DNA of 64,000 nucleotides from Doryteuthis pealeii (taxonomy: Eukaryota > Mollusca > Cephalopoda > Myopsida > Loliginidae). Of this stretch, positions 20,839-31,683 are shown piece by piece; positions within the stretch are counted from its first letter, which is position 1; every line of letters starts with the position of its first letter. Location: positions 1,839,133 to 1,903,132 of the forward strand of contig CM042181.1 of the NCBI GenBank assembly GCA_023376005.1, in the 5' to 3' direction. Below the pieces are notes generated by a model. It was given only the letters and a program-made list of their open reading frames with translations. It had not been told where the DNA came from and ran no database searches. A program made the translations under genes and the position numbers.

Positions 20839-22504
20839 TCAAACATCTGATCGGCCTCCGTGAAAAACAAGAAAGTTTAAAACCTGATCGCGAATATTTT
20901 CCGGCACATACTTGATGGCATACATCATTGGGTTTCGTCCGAAGTAATCCTGGCAGTTAGGATCAACTCCGCATTCAAGGAGGATCTTTATTAGCTCAAG
21001 CGATCCCCAGGGTTCTGTCCCCAGCAATTTAATTGCACGATGCAAGATAGACAAACGGAGTCGGAATCGGAGGTCTTCTCGGACTACGTTTGTCATCACG
21101 TCTCTATATCTCTGATGGTAATTCGAAGAAAAAGTCTCAGTATTTATTGTAGACGCCATATAGAGGAACGTATAGACCAAATCTGAATATCGGCAGTCAA
21201 CAACTAAGGGCTTCTTATATACATTGTCTTTGACTATACGCCACATCTTCACAGCTGCATCAGCTATTATCTTAAAAATAAGAAACGATTGGTATCTAAA
21301 GATCCCCTTGTGATCACTATCTTCACCAAATTCATTGAAAAGAGATTTAAAATGGCAAAAATTGGCGGCTATAGAAAATACGGATATATCCACACAACAT
21401 TTTTGGATATATCTGACAAACTGCTTGACCTTCTGTGTCGGGCTTCTTTTTTTAACCGTCGAAGCCGTTTGCAGCAGAAGTCGAAGATAGAGTCTGTTAT
21501 TTCTTCCCAGGATTCTTTCAACCACCAGAAGACCCTGGTAAGAAAGATGTAAAGGTTTTCTTTTAATATCTTCCAATTCTGTCTCCAGGGTGAATTCTTT
21601 GGCATAATCCAGCGTCTTTCCACCCGAAATCCGATACCTCTTAGGTAAATTCGACACCCATCTCCTATGTAAACTTATCTTCCATGGCTCTATGACTAAC
21701 TCATAAGCACATACTTTACAAGCATTCAAGATTTCCAAACTTTCTATCGTTTCTAACGCAGAACACTTGAATTGGACGATCAAATTATTAAGCTCTTTAA
21801 TGTCGTAACTGGTAGTAGCCCGAATCAAAGGGGTTATGTCTTCATGGTTTCGGATCCTAACATCAGCACCAGCGTTTAGAAGATAGTTTATGCTTTCGAC
21901 ATGTTTCTTAGCAACGGCTATATGAAGAGCTGTAGAGCCCTCCTCATCTTGATGGTCAACGTTCGCGCCCTGGTTGAGCAGAAATTTACAAATTTCGCTG
22001 TTGGAAGTCGACTCCATTAGAGGGGTCCTTCCTTGAAAACACGATCGGTTGATATCGGCTCCCTTCGCTACTATCAGTTTCACGGAAACTAGATTCCCGA
22101 TGAATGTAGCTATCATTAGCGGGGTGTTGGCACCGTCGATATAGTCGTCGATGCTGGCTAGATGCGGTAGGATTAGTCCGATCAACTCTGAATTTCCGTG
22201 AAACATGGCGGCAAAAAGGGGGTGGTGGCAGGTTTTCCAGTGGTCGGACATTTTGAGAGATCCCTGGGGGAGAGAAATGTCGATCAGGTAGCGGCAGACT
22301 CTTGCGCTGTTGTAATTAACCGCCACAAAAAGGGGGGTGAGGCCAATGATCGAAGTATTAACTATGCTGATGCGCGTTGTTCGAGATCAAAGGTTTCGAA
22401 GATTTTCTTGATATCGTCCAAGGAATCATCCTCGATATATCGGAATATTTGTCTGACGAGGGATTTTGTGTTTTTTGCGTTGGGAATGGTTTCCTCCTGT
22501 AAGT
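20839..22504 (-). CDS. fem-1-like: FEM-1-like ankyrin protein, gene B, exon 2 (frameshift and early stop)
   Basis: Main exon of a second FEM-1 family member. The order is as in gene A: ankyrin repeats (HPLFAAMFHG, TPLMIATFIG, GRTPLMEST, GSTALHIAV), IESLEILNAC, VVERILGRNNRLYLRLLLQ, VLHRAIKLL, NPMMYAIKYVPENI. It begins after a TTTGCAG acceptor, and its first bases AC complete the exon 1 codon to give MAEDLQEE. A 2-bp CG insertion near 22371 breaks the frame relative to genes A and C. An in-frame TGA at 20839-20841 ends it at GGRSDV; translation beyond still reads NGELFTAMNGIL, so the stop is a recent mutation inside former coding sequence. The FEM-1 C-terminal segment is therefore lost. Most likely a pseudogene, unless both lesions are sequence errors. 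Confidence 0.8.
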
Positions 22505-22741
22505 CTGCAAAGAAAAGAAAATCCTCATTTCAAATACGTTTCTCAGACAAATCTTTAGACAAATTCTTATTTCAAAATGTGTTTCTTTAATAATTTAACA
22601 TGGGATTTTCTGGGATTTTCTTTATATTCAATCTCTCACTTTTAAGATAGACCTACCCTGAAAAGTATAGACCGTTCTCATTTTTATAAGGAGGCAAACT
22701 CGGAAAATCAGCAGGGGGTGGGGATGAAATAGTTATCCCCT

Positions 22742-22742
<1 letters not shown>

Positions 22743-22794
<52 letters not shown>
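22743..22794. repeat. TA microsatellite
   Basis: Pure TA run in the gene B intron. Others in this intron: 23102-23134 (AT), 23141-23194 (GA), 23466-23516 (TA) and 24699-24730 (AT/GT), with a further AT run at 25116-25141. Confidence 0.95.
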
Positions 22795-22799
<5 letters not shown>

Positions 22800-22935
22800 T
22801 ATAATGTATTAATTTGAAAGCAATTACAATGCAAGTAAAAAATTTAAAAAATAAAAACAAAAAGATGTTATTTTTTGTCTTATCGATTTCAAAGTAAAAC
22901 TTTATCTTCAGAGACGATTTTCGGAAATGAAATTT

Positions 22936-23050
22936 ATATTTTGCTTGAAGGCAATTACAATGCGTATGTCGTATAAAATTCGATGATTATTTTCTATAAT
23001 TATAGAATTTTATACGATATACGCATTGTAATTGCCTTCAAGCAAAATAT
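22936..23050. repeat. Near-perfect hairpin, 46-bp arms
   Basis: Arms 22936-22981 and 23005-23050 are inverted copies with a single mismatch, around a 23-base loop, and contain GGCAATTACAATGCGTAT. The block GCAATTACAATGC also occurs at about 22819, so this is probably one end of a fold-back element or MITE. Confidence 0.8.
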
Positions 23051-23097
23051 AATAATAATAATATATACTTTATTCAACAATGCTTCTAAAAATAAAC

Positions 23098-23139
<42 letters not shown>

Positions 23140-23144
23140 TAAGA

Positions 23145-23196
<52 letters not shown>

Positions 23197-23463
23197 ACAA
23201 GGTTCCTAGTTTGATACCGGTCCTCGCCGACTCAGCGTATGAGAACTAATAAATAAATAAATGGATCTCAGTTTAACTAATTAATTACATCGACATAGTA
23301 AAGCGCCGGGTTGGGTCCTGATGAAATCATTTGAATTGAAACCATGCTAGACCCCTACCTCTTTTTCTCTACTAATATTATTATGATGTCTCATCCGAAG
23401 ATTGCGTAAGCATGAAACTTAAAGTTATGAGTTTAAATCATCCATAATATCGTTACTATTGAT

Positions 23464-23518
<55 letters not shown>

Positions 23519-23609
23519 CAAATGTTGCATACATTGAATGTAAATAATATACATTTTAAGTTGTATAATATTCCACTAGAAAGATTATATCTTTGGATCA
23601 GACAAGATT

Positions 23610-24120
23610 TAACTTTTGAGTTTGAGTTTGAGTTTTGTTTAACGGCATATCAACCTCTGTGGGTCATTTAATGCCAAAAAGGTTATTTTGGATTTCAGAC
23701 TTTAAAGTAGTGATTCTATGGAGATAATTGGTTATGTTCTGTTATATTTTGTTGAAAAGGTTGCTTTTTTTAATAAAATTTAAAATGTTTTCAGTGTTTG
23801 TATTCTTAAAAATGTCTATCAGGTTTCTTGCTTGATAGTAATTTGCGCGGATATGTTTAAGTCTGTTACAATTTAGAAGGATATGCTTGGTTGTAAATTG
23901 TACTTTGCATGTTGGGCACACTGGGGCATCCTCCCCTTTTAACAGGTACGAATGGGTAATGTGGGTGTGCCCAATACGCAATCTGGCGAGTATTACTTCT
24001 CTTCTAATACTTCTGTGGCTCGTCGGCCACTCTCCAATAACTTCTTGTATTTCATGGAGCTTGTTTTGAGTCAGATTGTCCCATGATTTCTGCCATTTGT
24101 CTAATATAAATTTGTTTATG
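23610..24120 (-). mobile_element. Jockey-like LINE, 3' coding end and tail
   Basis: The minus strand encodes LARLRIGHTHITHSYLL-like sequence then KGEDAPVCPTC and KHILLNCNRL, the cysteine-rich end that follows the RNase H region of Jockey-type and related LINEs. Frames are broken upstream. The stop is followed by GGCATTAAATGACCCACAG, TTGATATGCCGTTAAACAAA and a short CAAACT tail. This links the many ACGGCATATCAACC repeats of the window to a LINE 3' end. It lies in the gene B intron. Confidence 0.75.
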
Positions 24121-24220
24121 GTTGGTTTAACTTTTAATTGTTCGGATTATTCATTGGCGACACGTTATTTCTTTCTTTTTTTTTTTTTTTTAAATAATAA
24201 CGTTTAATTTTAAATGAATT

Positions 24221-24300
24221 CAGGTCAGTTAACTTGAAACCACGTATCTTTGAGGAGTACCAGATACTTAAAGATACGTAGTTCAAAGTTAGCTGACCTG
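24221..24300. repeat. Short inverted repeat (fold-back)
   Basis: Arms with CAGGTCAGTTAACTT and its complement, each continuing into ACGTATCTTT, around a loop of about 12 bases. MITE remnant in the gene B intron. Confidence 0.7.
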
Positions 24301-24697
24301 AAAAAATGTAAAAGTTTTTAAATAAAATAACTGGTGTATTATATATTTTATTCATTAATATATCAACACTGAAAATTTCATTAAATTCGGTTTATTCCCT
24401 GATTTTTGGTATTTCTTTTCTTTCGGCGGGGTGACATACGATGGTGGAATTTAGGTCCGTTAAGTTCGATTTAACAGTTTTTGTTTTCATGTATATTTTT
24501 AACAGTAAAACACAGCATTTAAAAACTGAAAAACTTCTAAGTATAGATCGGTATTAGAAATATGAATATTTAAAATATATACAGATCTACTTATACTGTA
24601 AGGTATATCTTCCTTTTCAAAAGCTGATAGAGTAACAATTAACTCAAAAGCTAATACGTTGTCAGTACCTAATACCTATATTTTCGCTGTTAGATGG

Positions 24698-24730
<33 letters not shown>

Positions 24731-24749
24731 ATTTGGGCAGCATTCTTTC

Positions 24750-24935
24750 ATTTATACATGTAGAGTTAAACAAAAGGCACATCTCCTGTTTAACAATTTT
24801 ATTTTTGATCTTTTTCAATTTTCTGGCCAACTTTTTAATGTTTGGGTAGAATTGATGGATAAGTCCACCAAAGTTCAGTTCCCGAGTACTTTCGGCACTT
24901 CGAAGCGCCATCATCAGGGGTGATGTATTCCAGTT
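24750..24935 (-). ncRNA. Hammerhead-like ribozyme core in a retroelement remnant
   Basis: The minus strand reads CTGATGA, then the stem TGGCGCTTCGAAGTGCC, then GAAAGTACTCGGG. This is the CUGANGA - stem II - GAAA order of hammerhead ribozymes, and stem II pairs over five to seven bases. A three-base stem III (AGT/ACT) followed by a T-containing site can be drawn, but stem I pairs only if one C bulges out. Probably the ribozyme of a Penelope-like element or a decayed version; activity unknown. Confidence 0.45.
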
Positions 24936-25110
24936 TTTTTGGTTTTTTTTTCTTTGTCTTCTTTTTATATTAATTTGGAGGCTGGAAGGAGAAGAATTGG
25001 TGAGAAAGGTGTTATGGGCATTTTAGAATGTGTGTACTGCATTGGAAATTAACTTTGTTCAAGGACGGTTTGTATTGTTTTATGTATAAAGCTTCTAGTA
25101 TTTGGAGTTT

Positions 25111-25141
<31 letters not shown>

Positions 25142-25183
25142 TCTATCAGATTTAGATAAGAAAAAGAATCAGAAGTAACTTAC

Positions 25184-25193
25184 CTTCAGCCAT
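25184..25193 (-). CDS. fem-1-like: FEM-1-like gene B, exon 1 (start codon)
   Basis: ATGGCTGAAG followed by GTAAGTTA, identical to exon 1 of genes A and C. Joined to the acceptor at 22505-22506 it reads MAEDLQEE in phase. The intron is 2679 bp and contains a Jockey-like LINE end, hairpins and microsatellites. Confidence 0.78.
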
Positions 25194-25400
25194 TTTTATA
25201 TAGTTTTTGTTTTCTTTAATATACAATTATTTTCATCCACTGTAAAACCGAGCGTTTAAAAACTAAAATATTTATAAGTATAGATATGTAATAGAAATCA
25301 TAAATAGTTAAAATATAGATAAAATATAGACTAAACTAATTGTGGCGTAAAACGTACAGTTCAAAATCTGAGAATATAGAAACGATGATTTTAAAAATGT
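25194..25400 (-). promoter_or_regulatory. Putative promoter and 5' UTR of gene B
   Basis: Conserved with the upstream regions of the other exon 1 copies, including TTTTTAAACGCTCGGTTTTA about 60 bases before the ATG. Confidence 0.5.
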
Positions 25401-25489
25401 TGCCAATATTTCTATCAGTGAACATTCAAAATATATGTGGTCAATTTTCATATGTGTTTCCGACTTTAATTAAAAAAAACGAAACAATT

Positions 25490-25650
25490 TGGGTGTGAGT
25501 TTTCGTCAAGCGGTTTTATCGCTTTCCAGTTAGAGTTTGAAAACTAGACTCCCATAGTGTCACAAGTTCGATTCTTACCGGCGGCTTTTCAATCCAGATG
25601 AGATTTTTTTCTCGCATTACATTATCTCACAGAGATATCATCTTAATCCT
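25490..25650 (+). mobile_element. Family F repeat copy
   Basis: Diverged copy with AGTTTGAAAACTAGACTCCC, TCACAAGTTCGATTCTTAC and CACAGAGATATCATC. B-box-like GTTCGATTC present. Confidence 0.5.
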
Positions 25651-25762
25651 GAACAATTTCATCTGGTTTAGAATAAATTTTAGTATTTCTATCTATTTTT
25701 ATGAGGTAAGGCTTAATATGAATAATAAGTATATTTCGGACTGTTTTTTATTATCATTACTT

Positions 25763-26190
25763 ACAAATATATTTAAGTTTTAATGTAATAAGATATTATA
25801 TTGAATTAGAAAGCTAATGATACTAAATAAGAATGCAGATAAAAAGATTTGAAACAGAATGGTGTATAATAAAAAAAAATAGAACAACTGAAACTTATTC
25901 TCCACCACTCCCGTCTTTCATTGGTAAATTTTCCTAATTTGACTATTTAGTTAACATAGGAAATAAAGAATAAAATTACAGTTATTTCTTCTTATTAATC
26001 AATTTATTTTAAGATTTATCCCCGAGATTTTTGCTCATATTCATTAAGATAAAAAGAAATCAATAATACTAACCGCTTATTTATTAAAATCAAATTTTTA
26101 ATATCAATATGCAACTTAGCCTTCCCGTTCACACTGTGAAACGCTATTTTGTTGTATATATAAATACAATTGCATTTTTTTAGTATGTAG
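25763..26190 (-). mobile_element. Truncated Helitron, family A
   Basis: Minus-strand copy from just inside the 3' hairpin to the internal AGTATGTAGA site, where GC-rich family E sequence takes over. The hairpin end and the 5' end are missing. Confidence 0.75.
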
Positions 26191-26194
26191 ACAG

Positions 26195-26885
26195 ACCCGT
26201 CCAAAGGGGAGGGGATCCCCTATTTGAGGGGGAATGCTGACGGGATCGACGCATTTTTTGTGCTTACCACCCATGAGTTTCGGCTTATGGGTGGGCCTAC
26301 ATTGTATTTACCTCGTACCCCACGTGTACGGGTTAAACACCAGGCCCTATTAACGTGGGACAACCCACAAACCGAAGCTCATGGGTGGCGGGTGAAAAAT
26401 TGCGTCGATCACGTCGGCATTCCCCCTCAAGGGAGCGCCTCAGGCACTGGGCAATAAACCCAGCCCTGCCCCTTTAAATCGAGGGGACAGGTATTGCATG
26501 GGGGATAGCCCCCTGGGATCGATGCTATTGTAAAGATCCAGGGCCGAAGCCACCCGAGGGGTGGGTTTACATTAAAACGAGACCTTATGTCCAGCGCTTA
26601 TAAGTGTGATGAGATGCAAATATCTGTAGATCCGGTCGACGCCGGGGTTCCAGCGGCTTCGGCCTTGGATCTTAATGCAAGTTAATAGCGTTTATCCCCG
26701 GGGGCCATACCCTCCGGCAATCGCCCCCTCGATTTAAAGGGGCAGAGCAGGGTTTATTGACCAGTGCCCGAGGCGCCCTCCCTTGAGTGGTAATGCCAAC
26801 GGGATCAACGCAATTTTCACCCGCCACCCATTAGCTTTGGTTTGTGGGTGGTCCCACATTAATAGGGTCTTGTGAAATGCAAACA
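26195..26885. repeat. GC-rich repeat family E, copies in inverted array
   Basis: Three copies of family E. The second (26345-26560) and third (26640-26875) are inverted relative to each other, making a long hairpin around 26605. Motifs include CAATAAACCCAGCCCTGCCC and AAGCTCATGGGTGGCGGGTG. The block begins exactly where the Helitron at 25763-26190 stops. Short open frames here are chance products of the GC-rich sequence. Confidence 0.65.
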
Positions 26886-26919
26886 GTCGCGTCCAGGATT
26901 TGAATTCGTTTCTGTCTTA

Positions 26920-27190
26920 AATTTTTTAAAATTAAAATAGAAAAACAATTGGGTATGACCAAAATCAAGTAATGACGTTTGTCATCCGGTTTTCCCCGTT
27001 TGAGCTAGTGTTTGAAAACTATACTCCCATGCTGTTACAAGTTCGATCCTTACACGCGGCTGTTCAATCCATGTGATTTTTTTTTGTTTGCATTACTTTA
27101 TCTCACCGTGATATCATCTTAATCCTGGACAATTTGGTCTGGGTTAGAATCAGTTTTAGTATTTAAAAATGAAACGTAATAATCCAATAT
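26920..27190 (+). mobile_element. Family F repeat copy
   Basis: GGTATGACCAAAATCAAGTA, GTTTGAAAACTATACTCCC, GTTACAAGTTCGATCCTTAC, then an ATATCATCTTAATCCTGG block, as in the other copies. Confidence 0.5.
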
Positions 27191-27244
27191 ATTAGCAGGA
27201 GGAGGAGGAAGTGCTCTCAGAAAAGTTGTTATATCCAGTCACTT

Positions 27245-27673
27245 TAATTCTTCCAGGCTGTGTTTGTATCAATACTGCTGTATGGCTGCACTACTTGGAC
27301 CCTAACGAAGCGCCTTGCGAATAAGCTAGATGGAAGCTGCACAAGAATGCTGCGTGCAGTCTTGAACAAGTCGTGAAAACAGCACCCAACAAGGAAGCAG
27401 CTGTATGGCCACCTGCCCCCCATCTCACAAATCATCCGGGTAAGACGAACTAGACATGCAGGACACTGCTGGAGAAGCAAGGATGAACTCATAAGCGACT
27501 TTCTCCTGTGGAAGCTAACACATAGGCATGCTAATGTGGGACGCCCAGACAAGGACCTACATTGACTAACTAATTGAGGATGCTGGATGCTGTGCTGAAG
27601 AACACCATGGGGCAATGAATGATAGGGAAGGTTGTCGAGAGATTGTCATGGATATACGTGCTACTTGCGTGAC

Positions 27674-27708
<35 letters not shown>

Positions 27709-27710
27709 AC
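27245..27710 (+). mobile_element. RTE-type LINE 3' end with trinucleotide tail
   Basis: The plus strand encodes, with several stops, SILLYGCTTWTLTKRL, GSCTRMLRAVLNKS, QLYGHLPPISQIIRVRRTRH, AGHCWRSKDELISDFLLW and GRPDKDL. This is the widely seen extreme C-terminus of RTE-like LINE reverse transcriptases. It ends in a pure ATG repeat (27675-27708), the usual trinucleotide 3' tail of such elements. 5'-truncated and dead. Confidence 0.8.
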
Positions 27711-27719
27711 AGTCACTGG

Positions 27720-28060
27720 ATCGGACAAAGAACACGGAACACTTGTATATATAAAAATATAAAATTATATTTTTCCTTGATTGTGTATAGACTGAGAGTC
27801 TGCGGCAGAGGATGCACATACACAAGACCCTCGGGAGTTCTGACTGCAAGCGATGTCAATCTGCTCAACTCTGATTTCTAACGGCTTTTTTATCATTGTT
27901 CAACTCACTGTGTCACGCCACTTTATTCGTGACACCTAGGCAAACACACCTACTAGCTAACGCAGCAAAAGGTCAGTTCAATGCGTTCCGGACAATATCC
28001 TGTTTTTGTTTTTAGGCCCATGTCTGACACCCACGCATTTCCTGCGTACAGCCCTGGTTC
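27720..28060. other. Unclassified
   Basis: No coding frame or recognised repeat; AT content is average for the window. Confidence 0.4.
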
Positions 28061-28352
28061 CCTGGTGCGAACTCATTGACCAGGCAATACGTTACACAGT
28101 TTTTTTTACTATCAAGAAGAGAGCCCCCTTTGATTTTGAATTCAGATTTTTTCTTCTCCTTGACTGGTTGCCATACCAAGGTTAAAGAGCCCAGTCTTTC
28201 CTACTATTTACTCATAGCTTTTGTGAGAATAGTTGATTTCGTACATTTCCAAAGAGTATTAGCTTTATGTGAAATGCAAATAGCCGTGTCCAGGATTTGA
28301 AACCCGTCCCACCGTGTCAATTTGCTACGACAGAAACCATTACACCATGTGC
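28060..28352 (-). mobile_element. tRNA-derived SINE
   Basis: On the minus strand it begins with a tRNA-like head: A box TGGTGTAATGGTT and B box GGGTTTCAAATCCTGG at roughly the right spacing. The body contains the complement of CCAAGGTTAAAGAGCCCAGT. A headless copy lies at 6190-6388. Confidence 0.7.
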
Positions 28353-28449
28353 CCCAACACGATAAAAATCATCAATCATTGGTTCTTGTTATTATGATTA
28401 TTAATATCATTATTATTATAGTTATTATTATAAAGTTTTTCCCACCAGC

Positions 28450-28790
28450 GTTAGGTAATGGTCTTTCACTTGAGTTTGAGTGACAACAAGTCTCTTGGGG
28501 TCTCCAAGACTCTCCTGAGTATTTCAGATGATTTCAACAATGCGGTTGTTTGGATGGTCTCAATTCTTCCTTTGATTTCCAGTTCCTCCAGTCTCTTTTC
28601 CAATCTTTTGGGGACTGTTCCAAGTGCACCAACTACAATTGGTATCACAATTGGTATCACTTTCACCCTAATATTCCATAGGTTTTTTTAGTCCTTGGCA
28701 AGGTCCAGATATTTGTCTATCTTTTCCTTATCTTAAATCTTCACCTTGTGATCTGCTTGAACTGCAATATCTACCAGTTGGTAAGTTCTC
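28450..28790 (-). mobile_element. LINE C-terminal remnant, copy 1
   Basis: The minus strand encodes VIPIVVGALGTVPKRLEKRL and then EELEIKGRIETIQTTALLKS, a conserved segment near the C-terminus of a class of non-LTR retrotransposon polyproteins. Upstream on the same strand DIAVQADHK-like and DKYLDLA-like pieces are recognisable across frameshifts. Confidence 0.7.
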
Positions 28791-28792
28791 TT

Positions 28793-29235
28793 TCTTCTTC
28801 TTCTTCTTCTTATTATTATTATTATCATTATTATTCCAATCCATTAGAGGTTTTCACATCCGCCATATTTAGTGGTTCCCACGGGGCTGAGTGACAGTAA
28901 GTCTCATCAGTTTTCCAGGACTCTTCTGAGTATTCCAGCCGATCTCAACAATGCTGTAGTCTGGATGTTCTCGATTCTTCCGTTGGTTTCCAGTTCATCC
29001 AGGCTCTTTTCCAGTCCCCTGGGGACTTTTCTAAAGGCACCAATTACAATTGGTATGACCTTTCACGTTCCACGATTCTCTTAATTCTCTGGCAAGGTCT
29101 AAGTATTTGTCCATAATTATTAAACACTTTTGACCAGTCATTCCCAAAATTGATGATACTGTCCCACTCCAGGTTGAAAGAACTAAGAGTGAGTATAGTG
29201 GGGTGATTAGTTGGTTTTAACAGCATGTCTACATA
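28793..29235 (-). mobile_element. LINE C-terminal remnant, copy 2
   Basis: Second copy of the same LINE end. FNLEWDSIINFGNDWSKVF, a YGQILRPCQRIKRIVERERS segment and IVIGAFRKVPRGLEKSLDEL are readable on the minus strand. It is separated from copy 1 by a TTC/TTA repeat (28793-28830). The GATCCACTCCAGGTTGGTGG blocks at 10-12 kb derive from the WDSI region of this family. Confidence 0.65.
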
Positions 29236-29239
29236 TTTA

Positions 29240-30590
29240 GATTTTTTTATATCTAGAGGTTAGGGAATTGCGTACTTAGTACATTCATATTTACATATGT
29301 TTAGTTATTTCTTTGGGTCTTTTTCTACACAGTTATGTTATAAATTATCCGTGAAACTATATGTTGCGCACGTACAACTTTGATTACTATGTTGGCCTCG
29401 GTGCCAAATGTGATACATGTTATCTACTAGTTAGTATACCAGAGTTTATTGATAGTAGTAAATTCTAGGAGTCAGAGTTATCTACCAAGAATCCCTTTTT
29501 GTATAGGAGTCATTTAACTGCCCCTAGTTCCTTCGTTATTGATATAGTTGTAGAGGGCGATTAGAAGTCTCTGTTAATAAACATTACACCTCGCGTGTTT
29601 TAAATCTGCCCTACATACACACATTGACATCGCTAATTGGTGTAAAAAATAATTATTTATCCTATGGGTAGGATTTGACACAAGGTCACAAATAAGGAGC
29701 ATCCAGCAAGCCTTGAACTTGCTAACATATTACAATTTACTCAGATTAATATCAAAATGATTCGGTCTCCGAATAGACTTCAAAATTTCCGCGTTCTCTT
29801 TGCTTCATGACTTATTAAAGGAAAATTTATTAAATTTTCTTTCAATCTAACTGATTCTATTCTATTCTAACAATATCTTTTTTTTTCTTTCCTCTGATTG
29901 TCATGAAGTGCCATTAAATTCTTTAGGAAAATAATGTGCCTTTTTCCAAACCTAACTTAGTCTGGCACACACAGGTCTTAGATTGCGTATACTACCTGCT
30001 AGTTCACCCCATCTAAGTTTTAAGTAGATTTAACAAAAGGAGAGTGAGAGTTCTTTGATAAGAAAGTTCTTCGGGGATAGAGAGATATTAGAGAGAGGCA
30101 GACAGATAAGACTTACTTAATGAGGAGATCTTATTTCTTTCTTCCTGATCCCTCTACCATGTATTCCGGCTGTCATCTTGTTGTCTAGTTAGGTTGACTT
30201 CTATCTAACTTCTTAACTAAGGGCTGTTCTTCTGACCAAGGGCTGATTTGGTCATTGCAATTGAATTAACAAGACATTTTTTGTTTAAAGCTTTTATTTA
30301 ATTTAATCCATGATGACCGCACAGGGGAGACCAGGTCTCAGCCCGTCTTAACCCTTCGGCGGCCAGGCTGAATCTGACTATTCTCACTTCTCACTCTTCC
30401 TTTCGCCACGTCATCATTCCTTGTCCAATCAAAAACTATGCCACGCGTCTTTGTTGAATCATAATTCAAATTTTTCCCTTACGGATAACACCACTACTAA
30501 AACTTTTCCCTAACTAAACCCCATCATGGTTCCACGTCATAAACATTGTGTTACATATTCCTGATTAATTAATTAATTATTAGTCCGATC
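29240..30590. other. Unclassified intergenic DNA, possible LTR pieces
   Basis: No convincing coding frame. An AATAAACATTACACCTCGCG motif near 29580 looks like the polyadenylation part of an LTR. The 30040-30360 stretch resembles 13660-14085. Neither could be paired into a full element. Confidence 0.3.
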
Positions 30591-30591
30591 T

Positions 30592-30969
30592 TCTATTAAT
30601 AGTGGAGATTCGCTTCCGGTTTTTGTCTGTAACAAAAATTACGTCACTGCTTACGTCACATTACCCCGCATCGTCATCACAGAATAAATACACTCAAAAT
30701 TTGAACATGCAACATTAGACAGTCCTCATTGTTTTTTAAAACAAGTTTTAATAAATACATGACTGGTATTATATATAGTTTGTTTTATTTTAATGCATAT
30801 TTAAAGTTTCAAATTGTTTTATTTTTTAATCCTTTAATGAATTTGATGATTTTACTTACTTAGGGTACAAACTCGCTGACATTGAATTTTTTTACTCCCA
30901 CCCCTCAGGCAATATATTTCAAAAATCTATTTTTACATCGCCCGGAGGGTGTTTTTTATTTTGTACTAG
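30592..30969 (+). mobile_element. Non-autonomous Helitron, family B, copy 2
   Basis: Complete 378-bp copy: TCTATTAATAGTGGAGATTC start and a TTTTGTACTAG end followed by T, with a decayed hairpin CGCCC-GGA-GGGTG. It matches 816-1196. Confidence 0.75.
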
Positions 30970-30994
30970 TACAAATAATTTTTATACAGATCTA

Positions 30995-31110
30995 TACACA
31001 CTGTAGACTGGGTCCTAACAGACCCGACTACTCCGGACCAGAGTTTACCTTTAAGCAATATCAGTGAAGGGGTGACGACATATTCCACAACAGTATACTA
31101 AGGACAGAAA
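30995..31110 (+). mobile_element. Degenerate LINE 3'-UTR-type fragment
   Basis: Weak match to the GGGACCCTAACAGGTACTAC / CCGGGTCAGAGTGGACC segment of the LINE tail repeats. Confidence 0.4.
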
Positions 31111-31344
31111 TATTCTGTGGGTTGGGAGTGGAGCTCATACCTCTGCAGAGGATGCAGTGAATTTATTCTAAACATCACCAACACGGCGACGACACTCATA
31201 AGAAATAAGATTTCAGCGGATAAGTGACATCAGATAATCAGTATTCATATTTTCGCACTTCATCTTGGACGATTTGGCTGATTTCATTTCTAACACAAAC
31301 AACTTCTGCCGGTAGACCATGAAATTTAATCTATAGAACATTCT

Positions 31345-31520
31345 ATGTTTAGAATGCAGATAAAAAGATTTTAAACAGAGGGTGTATAATCGAAAAATAG
31401 AACAACTTTCTTCACTCTCGTCTTTCATTGCTAAATTTTCCTAATTTAACTATTTAGTTAAATTAGGAAGCAAAGAATAAAACTACAGTTATTTCTTCTT
31501 GTTAATGGATTTCTTTCCAG
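31345..31520 (-). mobile_element. Helitron family A internal fragment
   Basis: Minus-strand piece with AATGCAGATAAAAAGATTTT, TTTAACTATTTAGTTAAATT and TTTCTTCTTGTTAATGGATT. Both ends are missing. Confidence 0.7.
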
Positions 31521-31683
31521 GTACATCTTTTTCATATTTTGTGAGATACAAAAAGGAGTAAAGCCAACTACTGTCGGGTAACTTTCCAAGGACCCCGCCA
31601 TTCTAAATTTAACGGACCCTTATTTAAGATATTCTAACTACAGGTACATACATAAGTCATAAACTGACTATGATTATGTAACA

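Noticed and set aside
22983..23249. Plus- and minus-strand frames rich in YIYIYI and RERERE or SLSLSL
   Set aside because: Translations of the AT and GA microsatellites at 23102-23194.
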